A stretch of DNA of 64,000 nucleotides from Providencia manganoxydans (GCF_016618195.1 NZ_CP067099.1:3534001-3598000); one strand, 5' to 3'; numbered from the stretch's first letter, positions 43,489 through 51,791 are shown. A program made the numbers and translations. Notes: a model not told the origin generated them from the letters alone.

Positions 43489-44642
43489 TACCAATATCCT
43501 TTCCAACTCGGGTTATATAATCGATAGAGTGCTTCCATATAATAGTAATCGCCCCATAAATTACATTCATTTATCCCTTTATTATGGCTATATGCATAAA
43601 CACCATGTTTTAATAAACCTTCACAATCTTTATCATGGCTTGCTGATGCAAATTGTTTTACTGAATTTAATAATTGGCTTGCTAATACTGTGTAATTTTT
43701 ATGTGGAAAGAAGCGTTGTGCTTCAAGTAATCCACAAACCACGATAACTAATGCTGATGTATCCCTTGATTGCTGATCTGCCGCAGTAAAACTGAGATCC
43801 CAATAAGGAATGGCATCTTCAGGTAAATGAGCAAAAAAATAATCACAGATACGCTCATATAACGATCCATCGGGCCAAATGCTGCCGATGCGCCAATTTA
43901 GCGGTAAACCAAGGATCGCCCACGCTTGCCCTCTGGCCCAACAAGAACTATCACTGAAGCCCTGAAAGGTGCGGCCGTGTGACGGTAATTTAGTTTCAGG
44001 GTCAAAATAGTAAGTGTGATGGCTAGAGTAGTTATCACGAAAAATATTCTGAACCACATGATTAAAATGCCGTTTAGCTGCCTGTTGATATTTATCATCA
44101 CCACTTATCTGACTCGCAGTAAACAGCAAAGGTAAGTTAATCAGTGAATCAATAATCAAACGATACTCTTGCTCTTCATTCATCTTTCCCCATGCTTGAA
44201 TAAAACCAGCATCTTGGTGAAAGCGAGCCAATAAGACGTCAGCAGCAGCAACAATCATCGCATCAACATCACTATTGCCCATGATTTCCTTATAAGCGCC
44301 AGCAGATAAACTGTATAAAAAACCGATATCATGGTGATCAAGGATAAAATGGTTTGTTAATCGCTGTTCAAAGCTGGCAATATTACGACGAACACCATTC
44401 AGAAAATCATCATCTAGCGTGAATTCATAAGCAATGGCTTGCATCCCTGTCCAAAAACCATTCGTCCAATCATCATTACCTTTAATTCGATATTGATTAT
44501 TTTGAGCACACGCAGAAGGGAACTGTTCAGCAAATTTTCCCATATTCTGTTTTAGCTTTTTACACAGCAAACTCAGTTCATCAGCGATTTCTTCTCGAGT
44601 TAATGGCGCTGGCAAATGATGTATAAATGGGTAATCAGACAT
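43488..44642 (-). CDS. Unsaturated glucuronyl hydrolase (GH88)
   Basis: UGLs hydrate the 4,5-double bond of unsaturated uronates at the non-reducing end of lyase-made oligosaccharides, releasing the uronate as 4-deoxy-5-hexosulose. The 384-residue protein has no signal peptide, so it acts in the cytoplasm. GH88 marks are visible: 'DDWTNGFWTGMQA' near residue 57, 'HHDIGFLYSLSAGAYK' near 105 (first catalytic Asp), 'IIDSLINLPLLFTAS' near 163 (second Asp) and 'CWARGQAWAILGL' near 234. TAGGAG lies six bases before the ATG. It sits between two SIS genes. Confidence 0.9.
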   Translation of the reverse strand: MSDYPFIHHLPAPLTREEIADELSLLCKKLKQNMGKFAEQFPSACAQNNQYRIKGNDDWTNGFWTGMQAIAYEFTLDDDFLNGVRRNIASFEQRLTNHFILDHHDIGFLYSLSAGAYKEIMGNSDVDAMIVAAADVLLARFHQDAGFIQAWGKMNEEQEYRLIIDSLINLPLLFTASQISGDDKYQQAAKRHFNHVVQNIFRDNYSSHHTYYFDPETKLPSHGRTFQGFSDSSCWARGQAWAILGLPLNWRIGSIWPDGSLYERICDYFFAHLPEDAIPYWDLSFTAADQQSRDTSALVIVVCGLLEAQRFFPHKNYTVLASQLLNSVKQFASASHDKDCEGLLKHGVYAYSHNKGINECNLWGDYYYMEALYRLYNPSWKGYW

Positions 44643-44651
44643 TAATCGCTC

Positions 44652-45365
44652 CTAGATTGTAAATATCCGCTCACGATACTCAGTTAATAACCTTTGGTTA
44701 TATTCTTTACCGCCCGGTTGATTAATGCTTCTCATCACAGGTGGCTCAATGCCGTCCAGCAAGAGAATATCAATGCACTTGATCACAATACTATTAACAA
44801 TATAAGCATTAGTCATCGACGAGACCGGCCCTGTCATGATTTTTCCGTTATCAATATTTATCGTGCAATCCCCTTTTGGGCTATGATTATCAATCACCAC
44901 ATCGGCAACGCCATTAATACCCGCTAAGTTTGCATCAACAGGATCTACCGATGAAATACCACTGGAAATCACTATCAGATCATTACCTTTATCTTTAATA
45001 TTTTTTGCTAACTCAATATGTAACGGCTTAGTCCCTGAATTAGAAACCATCACAAAACAATCATTGGGGCGAATATCAATTAAATTAGCAAAAACATCGC
45101 CAGTACCAGCCACTGAATCTAACCATCCCATGTGGCCATAGAATTGTTCAATAGCACGTGTATTAACTAGGCCACCTGCTCTACCTGCAAGCTCCACCGC
45201 CGCCGCAAAAGAGTGCCCCGATCCAAAGCCGTAAATAACTCCTTTTTGACGAACACATTGTGCAAAAATTTCTGCCGCTTTAGCGATAGTGTTTTGCTGA
45301 GTTAAATACACGCGTTCAAGCGTATTAATCACACTTTCATAATACTTTTTTTGATTATCGCTCAT
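44652..45365 (-). CDS. SIS-domain protein, second UPF0309-like member
   Basis: A 237-residue SIS protein: 'IYGFGSGHSFAAAVELAGRA' near residue 44 and 'CFVMVSNSGTKPLHIELA' near 105 form the phosphosugar-binding loops. It is clearly different from the SIS protein at 42739-43488, with little identity beyond the fold motifs, so the two are not a recent duplication. It lies nine bases after the IIB gene and nine before GH88. It is probably an isomerase, deaminase or lyase acting on the phosphorylated import product; the reaction is unknown. Confidence 0.82.
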   Translation of the reverse strand: MSDNQKKYYESVINTLERVYLTQQNTIAKAAEIFAQCVRQKGVIYGFGSGHSFAAAVELAGRAGGLVNTRAIEQFYGHMGWLDSVAGTGDVFANLIDIRPNDCFVMVSNSGTKPLHIELAKNIKDKGNDLIVISSGISSVDPVDANLAGINGVADVVIDNHSPKGDCTINIDNGKIMTGPVSSMTNAYIVNSIVIKCIDILLLDGIEPPVMRSINQPGGKEYNQRLLTEYRERIFTI

Positions 45366-45374
45366 AAAACAACC

Positions 45375-45860
45375 TTACATCCCTTTAAGAAAAGTACTGA
45401 TATCCGTATCAGGCTCTTCAGGGGTCATTTGTGCTGTCACACTCACCCCTCTTTCTAATAGCTCACGAATAATCTCCAATTCGCTATCACTAATACTGAC
45501 TGAGCGCTTAATTTGTTTTCTATCATCCTTGTTCGACATATTACCGATATTTAGCTGTTTAACCGCTAAGCCACTATTTAACATCTGCAAAGCAATCTCA
45601 GGTGTTTTAACTAAAATTAGCACCTTTTGGTTTTCATAATTACCTTGGCTAATATTATTAAATGCCGTTTCACGAGCAAGAATCGACGTATTACATCCAT
45701 CTGGTGCCGCACTGCGTAACATCATTTTCTCAATATCGTTGGCTGCAACCGCATCATCAATGATCATAATACGATTTGCATTAAAGTGACTGACCCAACG
45801 AGTCGCAACTTGCCCATGAATTAAGCGGTCATCAACGCGAATATGTACAATACCTTTCAT
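45375..45860 (-). CDS. PTS mannose-family EIIB component
   Basis: A 161-residue cytoplasmic EIIB of the mannose/fructose/sorbose class. The phosphorylated His is in 'VDDRLIHGQVATRWV', at residue 15. It receives phosphate from EIIA and passes it to the incoming sugar at EIIC/EIID. The protein is a free-standing domain, as in the AgaV or hyaluronate-type systems, not fused to IIA as in ManX. It lies 13 bases after the IID gene. Confidence 0.93.
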   Translation of the reverse strand: MKGIVHIRVDDRLIHGQVATRWVSHFNANRIMIIDDAVAANDIEKMMLRSAAPDGCNTSILARETAFNNISQGNYENQKVLILVKTPEIALQMLNSGLAVKQLNIGNMSNKDDRKQIKRSVSISDSELEIIRELLERGVSVTAQMTPEEPDTDISTFLKGM

Positions 45861-45873
45861 AACAGCATCCTAA

Positions 45874-46653
45874 TTAACTAAGAATATTAAGGTTATAACC
45901 AACCACACCAATAAACATTAAAATAAATATCACTCGCGTAGAGTTCATTCTTTTAAGACCGAGTAACCAATAAGTTAATAAAACAACGAGTAATGGCACT
46001 AATCCCGGCATTAATTGATTGGCGACATCCTGTAGCTTTAATGAAATTTCACCATAATGGAATTCAAAACCTAACTTAGCTTTTACTACCGAAGGTATTA
46101 ATGCCCCAATAACAGTTAACCCTAATATATTGGCTGCACGAGTAATTTTATTTAAACTATTGGTTAGAGAGCCTAATAGGTTTAATCCTTCTTGGTAACC
46201 TTTACCAATGCTATAGCGCATAAACAGTAAACGAATAAAGAAGAACATCACCCATAGTAATAATCCTGCTGGGTTGCCCTGTAATGCCATGTAAGAAGCT
46301 ATCGAACCGATAATCGTTGTTGGTATGACAAAGAATAACGTATCACCAATACCCGCCAGTGGACCCATTAAACCAGTTTTGACACCGACAATCGCATCTT
46401 TACTTTCTAAGCCTTTCTTTTCTTCTAATGCGAGGTCTACACCCAAAATTGCTGGTGCCATCGTATTATTAGTATTGAAAAACTGACTGTGTACTTTTGC
46501 TGCTTGTTTTAATTCTTCGGGATCTTTATATTTTTCTTTTAAGAAAGGATAGATACTGTACAAATAGCCCAAACCCTGCATTTTTTCATAGTTCCAGCCA
46601 CATTGCCCAAATAAAAACCAGCGCCAGAATACTTTTTTAATTGATTTATTCAT
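45874..46653 (-). CDS. PTS mannose-family EIID component
   Basis: A 259-residue membrane subunit found only in mannose-family PTS permeases. 'GQCGWNYEKMQGLGYLYSI' near residue 17, 'FFNTNNTMAPAILGV' near 63 and 'GVKTGLMGPLAGIGDTLFFV' near 92 are diagnostic. The C-terminus has one hydrophobic helix. I chose the ATG at 46653; it overlaps the end of the IIC gene by eight bases, so the permease subunits are coupled. Confidence 0.93.
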   Translation of the reverse strand: MNKSIKKVFWRWFLFGQCGWNYEKMQGLGYLYSIYPFLKEKYKDPEELKQAAKVHSQFFNTNNTMAPAILGVDLALEEKKGLESKDAIVGVKTGLMGPLAGIGDTLFFVIPTTIIGSIASYMALQGNPAGLLLWVMFFFIRLLFMRYSIGKGYQEGLNLLGSLTNSLNKITRAANILGLTVIGALIPSVVKAKLGFEFHYGEISLKLQDVANQLMPGLVPLLVVLLTYWLLGLKRMNSTRVIFILMFIGVVGYNLNILS

Positions 46654-47425
46654 CACCCATATCCCCACTTGTTTTTTGAGCTAGCTGAGCTTTTTGATTG
46701 TCTGCATTAAAGATATAAATCGCGACAGCTAAACCGATTATTGCCGCACCTAAGATAGGTACTGATAAATAGGCGGCTAAGAAGAATCCAAGTATCAGGA
46801 ATGATATATTTTTCTTAATTGGCAAGTAACGCATCAATATCGCAATACCTAATGCAGGTAACATACCTCCCGAGACTTTTAATCCATTCATAATGGACTC
46901 TGGAACATGCTGTACAACATTATTCACAAATGCGGAACCAAGAACTAATGCAAGGAATACCGGTATCATGCGAGATAGAGAAATCGGTAACTGCCCAACT
47001 AAGTTCATTCTTGATGCCAGTTTGATATTACCGCGTTCAATCAACGAATCGGCTTTATGGTGAATAAAGGTATTAGTAAAACGCGCTAAAATATCCAATT
47101 GCACCATCAATAAGCCAATAGGTACTGCAATAGTTGCACCGAACTCAGCGCCTTCGCCACTCATGATAGCGAAAGTGGTGCCTAGCACCGCCCCAGTCAT
47201 ATAATCAGGTATAGATGCACCGCCAAAGTTACCTACACCCAAAACCAACAAGTTTAATGTGCCGCCAATAAATAAACCTGTTGTGACATCCCCCATAATT
47301 AGGCCAGCAAAGAAACCCGCCATACTTGGCTTAACTAAACCTAATGTTGTATTGTTTCCATCGTAGATTGCAAAACCAGAATAAAGTGTTAAAAGAATAA
47401 TTTGCCAAAACTGAATATGTTCCAT
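46646..47425 (-). CDS. PTS mannose-family EIIC component
   Basis: A 259-residue polytopic membrane protein that forms the sugar channel. The start 'FWQIILLTLYSGFAIYDGN' and 'PSMAGFFAGLIMGDVTTGL' near residue 33, together with 'NLLVLGVGNFGGASIPDY' near 58, match the AgaW/SorA-type EIIC. It is preceded by EIIA with a four-base gap and overlaps EIID. By class, such permeases import aldoses, amino sugars and, in streptococci, unsaturated glycosaminoglycan disaccharides. Confidence 0.93.
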   Translation of the reverse strand: MEHIQFWQIILLTLYSGFAIYDGNNTTLGLVKPSMAGFFAGLIMGDVTTGLFIGGTLNLLVLGVGNFGGASIPDYMTGAVLGTTFAIMSGEGAEFGATIAVPIGLLMVQLDILARFTNTFIHHKADSLIERGNIKLASRMNLVGQLPISLSRMIPVFLALVLGSAFVNNVVQHVPESIMNGLKVSGGMLPALGIAILMRYLPIKKNISFLILGFFLAAYLSVPILGAAIIGLAVAIYIFNADNQKAQLAQKTSGDMGDE

Positions 47426-47429
47426 TTAA

Positions 47430-47867
47430 TTATTCCTCTTGTTCACTACATTGTTTATCCCATGTTTTTTTATTCATTTGAAATAGGCCTTCTTTTGCTG
47501 TTAAAAGAATTTGTTTCTGAGATTCTTCTTTTAATACTTCCTCATCAGCCATAATAATTTCTAGAATTAAATTTAAATTCATCCCTGTAAATAAATGCGT
47601 ATAGTCCCATAAATCATTACTAGCAATTATTGATAATGCACAGTTGTAAGGGGTACCATTCTTTAAATCAGAAACAATAATTAGATTATTTTTATCTTTT
47701 ATTAATTGATTAATTTTTATGTTAAGTTCGTCTTTAAATATCTCAATGCCTTTCTCACCGGTTAATTCGTGATAATCGACATTATCTTGTTCTCCTAATA
47801 TCAGTTCGACAGCTTTTTTAGTTCCACTTGCGTATCCTTCATGAGAAATCAGTAGAATACTTGTCAT
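47430..47867 (-). CDS. PTS mannose-family EIIA component
   Basis: A 145-residue free-standing EIIA. 'ILLISHEGYASGTKKAVELI' at the N-terminus contains the phosphorylated His 9, and 'IIVSDLKNGTPYNCALSI' near residue 64 is the second family motif. It takes phosphate from HPr. It is 11 bases downstream of the GntR gene, which makes regulator and transporter one transcript. Confidence 0.92.
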   Translation of the reverse strand: MTSILLISHEGYASGTKKAVELILGEQDNVDYHELTGEKGIEIFKDELNIKINQLIKDKNNLIIVSDLKNGTPYNCALSIIASNDLWDYTHLFTGMNLNLILEIIMADEEVLKEESQKQILLTAKEGLFQMNKKTWDKQCSEQEE

Positions 47868-47878
47868 AAATATTCCTT

Positions 47879-48583
47879 CTAGGTATTTCTTATTTCAATG
47901 TGAAATGTATCAATTGTTTTATAAGTTTCAACATATTCAATAACCTCTTTATCATTATTTAAGGTCAAACGTCTCATTAATACCACAGGGGTATCTTCGG
48001 CTAATTGCAAATAATCACTAAACTGTTGTGGTATCACCTTTGTAATATCAATAGTTTGTGTAAAAGGCATTGAATACATATCTAAGTTATTACTGTCTCT
48101 TAATAATTCATACAGAGACTGATAAGAACCGCTTTTTAAAAGACTTTCATCTTTAATATAAGAAGAGCAAATATGTGAAACTTGAATAGCAAATGGTTTT
48201 TTATTGTTATAACGTGCTCTCACAATTTTATAATACTGCCCATCTTGTTGAATTTTTAACTTATCTAAAATTTCAGTTTCATTTTCTAACGTGCAAGAAA
48301 CCATTTTAATCGATTGAATACCCACTAACTGATTATCGGTTTCAGAAAAAATAATTCTCTCATTACGTTTTGCTTTAGAAACAAAAGATCCTTTTCCTTG
48401 ATAACGAACAATATACTCTTCATTTACCAGCTCTTGAATCGCACGTAAAATTGTCGCTGTACTCACGCCATAACGGCTTTTTAATTCTGATTCACTATAG
48501 AATTTTTGCCCTGGTTTAAACAAACCCGAATTTATCTCTTCTAGTAACTCATCTTTGATTAGTTGGTACTTAGCACGGTGCAT
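47879..48583 (-). CDS. GntR-family (UTRA) transcriptional regulator
   Basis: A 234-residue regulator. The N-terminal winged helix-turn-helix has the GntR signature 'LKSRYGVSTATILRAIQELV' near residues 33-52 and 'RYQGKGSFVSK' at the wing. The C-terminal UTRA effector domain ends in 'VEYVETYKTIDTFHIEI'. HutC-type members sense small metabolites, often phosphosugars. It is the first gene of the PTS cluster and probably represses it through the palindrome upstream until a pathway intermediate is present. Confidence 0.92.
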   Translation of the reverse strand: MHRAKYQLIKDELLEEINSGLFKPGQKFYSESELKSRYGVSTATILRAIQELVNEEYIVRYQGKGSFVSKAKRNERIIFSETDNQLVGIQSIKMVSCTLENETEILDKLKIQQDGQYYKIVRARYNNKKPFAIQVSHICSSYIKDESLLKSGSYQSLYELLRDSNNLDMYSMPFTQTIDITKVIPQQFSDYLQLAEDTPVVLMRRLTLNNDKEVIEYVETYKTIDTFHIEIRNT

Positions 48584-48636
48584 TTAGAAATCTCTTATTA
48601 ACTTTTCAATGTGATCAGCATTAGTTTATGAGTTTC

Positions 48637-48664
48637 ATCATACAACAATGTTTTTTGCAGTAAA
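48637..48664 (-). promoter_or_regulatory. Candidate promoter of the PTS/GH88 cluster
   Basis: On the minus strand TTTACT (48664-48659) and TATGAT (48642-48637) stand 16 bases apart, about 55 bases before the GntR start. Fair but not strong consensus match, by eye only. Confidence 0.4.
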
Positions 48665-48677
48665 CCCTAAAAGCCAA

Positions 48678-48699
48678 CTTAACCGGTTAACCGGTTAAG
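48678..48699. promoter_or_regulatory. Perfect 22-bp palindrome, probable GntR operator
   Basis: CTTAACCGGTT is followed directly by its exact reverse complement AACCGGTTAAG, so the site can also be read as two overlapping TTAACCGGTTAA boxes. It lies about 95 bases before the GntR gene, just upstream of the candidate promoter. I saw no second copy elsewhere in the window. Confidence 0.7.
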
Positions 48700-48875
48700 T
48701 ATTTATTTAAAACAATAACTCGATCACAAATTTTCCTTGTTCAAAGCTATCAAAGGCAGATTTTTATCGAAAAAAGAGCAAAAAAGTCAGAAAGGGAGCA
48801 GAGAAGTGAATGATGTAATTAAGTTATAGTTGGCTAGTTTCATACGAAATAAAACCTAACCAACTAATAAATAAA

Positions 48876-49268
48876 CTATTTTTTGACTATTGGCGTTTCA
48901 TGCAAATAAGTCCAGAAACATTGCTCGTCTTGTATTCGAATACAAACCGTAGAAGTTCGTAGCAATCGAGAATCATCTAACTCATGTAATTCACGATACT
49001 GTAACCAACAATATTCACCAACTTCCAAAATAGGTTCGATATTGTCAGGGGTGATCTTCAAAGAAGGCTTAGCTCCAATATTATTACTGAACAATGCATT
49101 TACCTGCGCCAATCCTATACAATCACCGCCCATAGTAACCATTTTAAAGTTGCTATCGAAGCTCTCTAATAGCTTATTTAGATCATCAGGCTTATGACCC
49201 GTAAAAACATTTTCAATTAACTCATGCAACTCGATAACACTTTGAACTGCTTTATTCATATTACTCAT
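48876..49268 (-). CDS. NTF2-like (SnoaL/DUF4440-type) small protein
   Basis: A 130-residue cytosolic protein whose pattern of a helix-rich start ('SVIELHELIENVFTG') and later strands ('FKMVTMGGDCIGLAQVNALF', 'CFWTYLHETPIV') suggests the NTF2-like cone fold. Members range from enzymes to small-ligand binders. Its ATG overlaps the stop of the MFS gene in ATGA, so it is coupled to the transporter and may act on or bind the same compound. The fold call is by impression and moderate in strength. Confidence 0.6.
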   Translation of the reverse strand: MSNMNKAVQSVIELHELIENVFTGHKPDDLNKLLESFDSNFKMVTMGGDCIGLAQVNALFSNNIGAKPSLKITPDNIEPILEVGEYCWLQYRELHELDDSRLLRTSTVCIRIQDEQCFWTYLHETPIVKK

Positions 49269-50602
49269 GCGCTTTTCTCTCTAAGAATAAAAATTAACGA
49301 CAACAAACTCAGTATTGCTGCAATAAAAAAGGTGTACTGATAACGAAGTAAATCACTCTGTGCACTCACTAGACTGAAAATGGAAATCAGCACTACGGTG
49401 CCGACACTAAAAGCGACTTGCCGATTGATATTCCATAACACACTGCCCTGCAATAAATCTTTACCCGAAAAATCCAACAATGAACTAATCTGCGCGGTAT
49501 TAGCGGCTATTCCACCACCTGCTCCCATTAGTAAATAAGCAATAACCAGTTGAATAAGATCAGTACGGCTAGAGACAGTAAATAACAGCGCTATCCCTAT
49601 ACTATGTAGTAATATTCCAATGAAAAATAAACGCTTTTTACCAATATGATGATATAAATAACCACCACTCACCATAGAAACTAATGCGCCAGCCGCATAT
49701 AGCAACATGAACATACCTGTCTGGCCTGCATTAAAATGCAAATTAGTTTGCAAGTTAAAAATATTGAGTAAATTAACTCCAGTAAATACCCCCGGAACCG
49801 CGTAATAGACAATAAAAGCATTACGTAAATTACTATTGCGCAATAGCTGAAAGTTTAAAATGGGCGCTGCACATTTCTGCGCATACTTAATATAAAAAGC
49901 AAAGATAATTGCGGAGAAAAATAGACTTCCTATAGCTAGCGATAAGTTGTGATAATCGTTATAAAGAGAAAATGATAACAATAACAACAGCAAGCTGACA
50001 GTCACTAGCAGTAAACCGAATACATCTGGTTTTTCCCTTCGCTGTCGTTCACTATTATTAATCCATAACCACGCCAAAGCCGCAGCGAGTAATGAAAAAG
50101 GCAAATTCGCATAAAACACCCAACGCCAAGATAGGCTATCAATGATCATTCCACCTAGCGCAGGTGAAAACGCAGGGGCTATCAACGCAACTGTCATAAT
50201 CATAGTGGAAATACGATGACGTTCTTTATTTGGAAATAAGGCAAAAACTAACGCCTGACCCACAGGGATCAATAATCCTCCAGATATCCCTTGAATAAAC
50301 CGCCAAAAAATCAAACTATAAATCGAATAACTCAAACCACACAATAAAGCGCTGATTGAGAATAACAGCATAGAAAAACATAATAGCTTTTGATTACCAA
50401 ACCGCCCTGCTAGCCATAAACTAATAGGCATAATTAATACTAAACCTAAAATATAACTATTTGCTACCCAAGCAACCATTGATTGACTGGTTGAAAATAC
50501 TTGAGCAATATCAGGCAATGCAATTGCTGACATAAAAATGTTTATACAATCAATAAAGAACCCTAACAAAAATATTGTCGCAATTTTATATCGATAAGAC
50601 AT
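49265..50602 (-). CDS. MFS transporter, drug-resistance type
   Basis: A 445-residue MFS protein with about 12-14 helices. 'IFMSAIALPDIAQVFSTSQS' near residue 22 and 'WLAGRFGNQKLLCF' near 58 place it near the DHA2/Bcr-type exporters. I chose the ATG at 50602, preceded by GGAGG; the frame opens six codons earlier. It is divergent from a LysR regulator, which probably controls it, and coupled at its 3' end to an NTF2-like gene. Substrate unknown. Confidence 0.83.
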   Translation of the reverse strand: MSYRYKIATIFLLGFFIDCINIFMSAIALPDIAQVFSTSQSMVAWVANSYILGLVLIMPISLWLAGRFGNQKLLCFSMLLFSISALLCGLSYSIYSLIFWRFIQGISGGLLIPVGQALVFALFPNKERHRISTMIMTVALIAPAFSPALGGMIIDSLSWRWVFYANLPFSLLAAALAWLWINNSERQRREKPDVFGLLLVTVSLLLLLLSFSLYNDYHNLSLAIGSLFFSAIIFAFYIKYAQKCAAPILNFQLLRNSNLRNAFIVYYAVPGVFTGVNLLNIFNLQTNLHFNAGQTGMFMLLYAAGALVSMVSGGYLYHHIGKKRLFFIGILLHSIGIALLFTVSSRTDLIQLVIAYLLMGAGGGIAANTAQISSLLDFSGKDLLQGSVLWNINRQVAFSVGTVVLISIFSLVSAQSDLLRYQYTFFIAAILSLLSLIFILREKSA

Positions 50603-50667
50603 AACAACCTCCGGCGACAAAGAGTAGTGTTAGCCCCTTCCTTTGTCGATGCAAGAGGATTAAACTC

Positions 50668-50690
50668 ATTGTTTAATAAAAACAAACAAT
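50668..50690. promoter_or_regulatory. Candidate LysR operator in the divergent spacer
   Basis: ATTGTTT, nine bases, AAACAAT: a dyad of the T-N-A type used by LysR proteins, 11 bases before the LysR start and about 66 before the MFS start. Inferred from symmetry and position only. Confidence 0.4.
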
Positions 50691-50700
50691 CATTGTAATT

Positions 50701-51594
50701 ATGCAGAAAAATCTCAAGCAAATAGCGACATTCCTTCAAGTGGTTGATTCCGGATCATTTACCAAAGCAGCGGATATATTAGGGCTCAGCCGTTCCATGG
50801 TAAGCATTGATATCAAGCAGCTCGAAAGTCAATTAAATGTCAGTTTATTGACCCGTAATACGCGGAATATCGCGCTTACAGAAGCAGGAAAGCATTTTTA
50901 TGATGACTTCAAACGCATTCAATTAAATATCGAGGAAGCCTTTGAAAGAAGTCAAAACTTAGGCAGCAGTGTGACAGGGTTATTACGTTTTTCATCAACC
51001 AATGAATTTGGGCAGCGTTATATTTTACCTTTGCTACCTGAGTTTTGCCGCCTTTACCCAAAACTACGATTACAATACAGTTTTAACTCTTCATTAGATG
51101 ATTTAGTGACAGAAAAATTAGACCTAGCAATACGTTTAGGTAACTTAAAAAGTTCTTCACTGAAAACGCGAAAAATAGGTGAATACTCCATCTATATTGT
51201 TGCATCACCACAATTTATCAAAAGATATCCAATCAACCATATTGCGGATTTAGCCCAAGTACCTTGGATTACACACTCGTTATTAAATTGGCAAGATACT
51301 CAATATGTTTTGCAAGATCAGCAAGGTGAAAAACAAACACTCCCCATCATTAAAAGCCAATATGAATCCAATTCTGCGGCGGTTATCCATCAAATGACAA
51401 TCGCATCATTAGGGTTAGCTATTTGCCCTTCGTGGTTGGTCGATGAAGATATTCAATCAGGCCGTTTGCTCAGAATATTACCGGAGTACAATCTCCCCAC
51501 ACAAAATATACAATTACTTTATCCAAGTACCATTGCACTGGCTGCAAAAACACGTGCATTTATTGATTATTTAGTGGAAAGATTTACTTTGTAA
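50701..51594 (+). CDS. LysR-family transcriptional regulator
   Basis: A 297-residue LTTR. The N-terminal helix-turn-helix reads 'FTKAADILGLSRSMVSIDIK' near residues 20-39, followed by 'LLTRNTRNIALTEAG'. The type 2 periplasmic-binding-like effector domain contains 'DLVTEKLDLAIRLG' near 135 and 'IASLGLAICPSWLV' near 238. It is divergent from the MFS/NTF2-like pair and likely its regulator; the inducer is unknown. Confidence 0.9.
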   Translation: MQKNLKQIATFLQVVDSGSFTKAADILGLSRSMVSIDIKQLESQLNVSLLTRNTRNIALTEAGKHFYDDFKRIQLNIEEAFERSQNLGSSVTGLLRFSSTNEFGQRYILPLLPEFCRLYPKLRLQYSFNSSLDDLVTEKLDLAIRLGNLKSSSLKTRKIGEYSIYIVASPQFIKRYPINHIADLAQVPWITHSLLNWQDTQYVLQDQQGEKQTLPIIKSQYESNSAAVIHQMTIASLGLAICPSWLVDEDIQSGRLLRILPEYNLPTQNIQLLYPSTIALAAKTRAFIDYLVERFTL

Positions 51595-51598
51595 AAAA

Positions 51599-51785
51599 GC
51601 CGTGTTGTATACAACACGGCACAGACTGTTGACAAACATATCATATTTGGCGGCAGTCGTTAGGGGGTTTTGAAATAAACGAGGAAAATCAATTTATTGA
51701 TTTTCGGCTGATAACACGAAGCGGGAAAAACCACGCTTTTATCCCGCTTCGTCAGCAACCTCAGCCATGTTGTATACAACACGGC
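51599..51785. repeat. Structured 187-bp intergenic element with terminal near-identical palindromes
   Basis: Two near-identical 22-bp palindromes (GCCGTGTTGTA plus its complement at 51599-51620, and a copy with one change at 51764-51785) bracket two more dyads: GAAAATCAA...TTGATTTTC (51684-51705) and CGAAGCGGGA...TCCCGCTTCG (51717-51751). On the minus strand the left palindrome is followed by TTTTTT, so it is a good terminator for the leftward iutA-binding-protein transcript, whose 3' tail would then be this folded stretch. Confidence 0.7.
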
Positions 51786-51791
51786 ATTAAA

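Noticed and set aside
42739..45365. Glucoselysine/fructoselysine (gfr-like) locus, because of a mannose-type PTS with two SIS genes
   Set aside because: The GH88 hydrolase between the SIS genes and the linked kduD and DhuI-type isomerase fit unsaturated uronates much better; the SIS proteins are of the UPF0309 type.
51640..51680. Possible integron attC site ('GTTAGGG' next to dyads)
   Set aside because: The paired core-site pattern of an attC could not be completed and no integrase or cassette is present.
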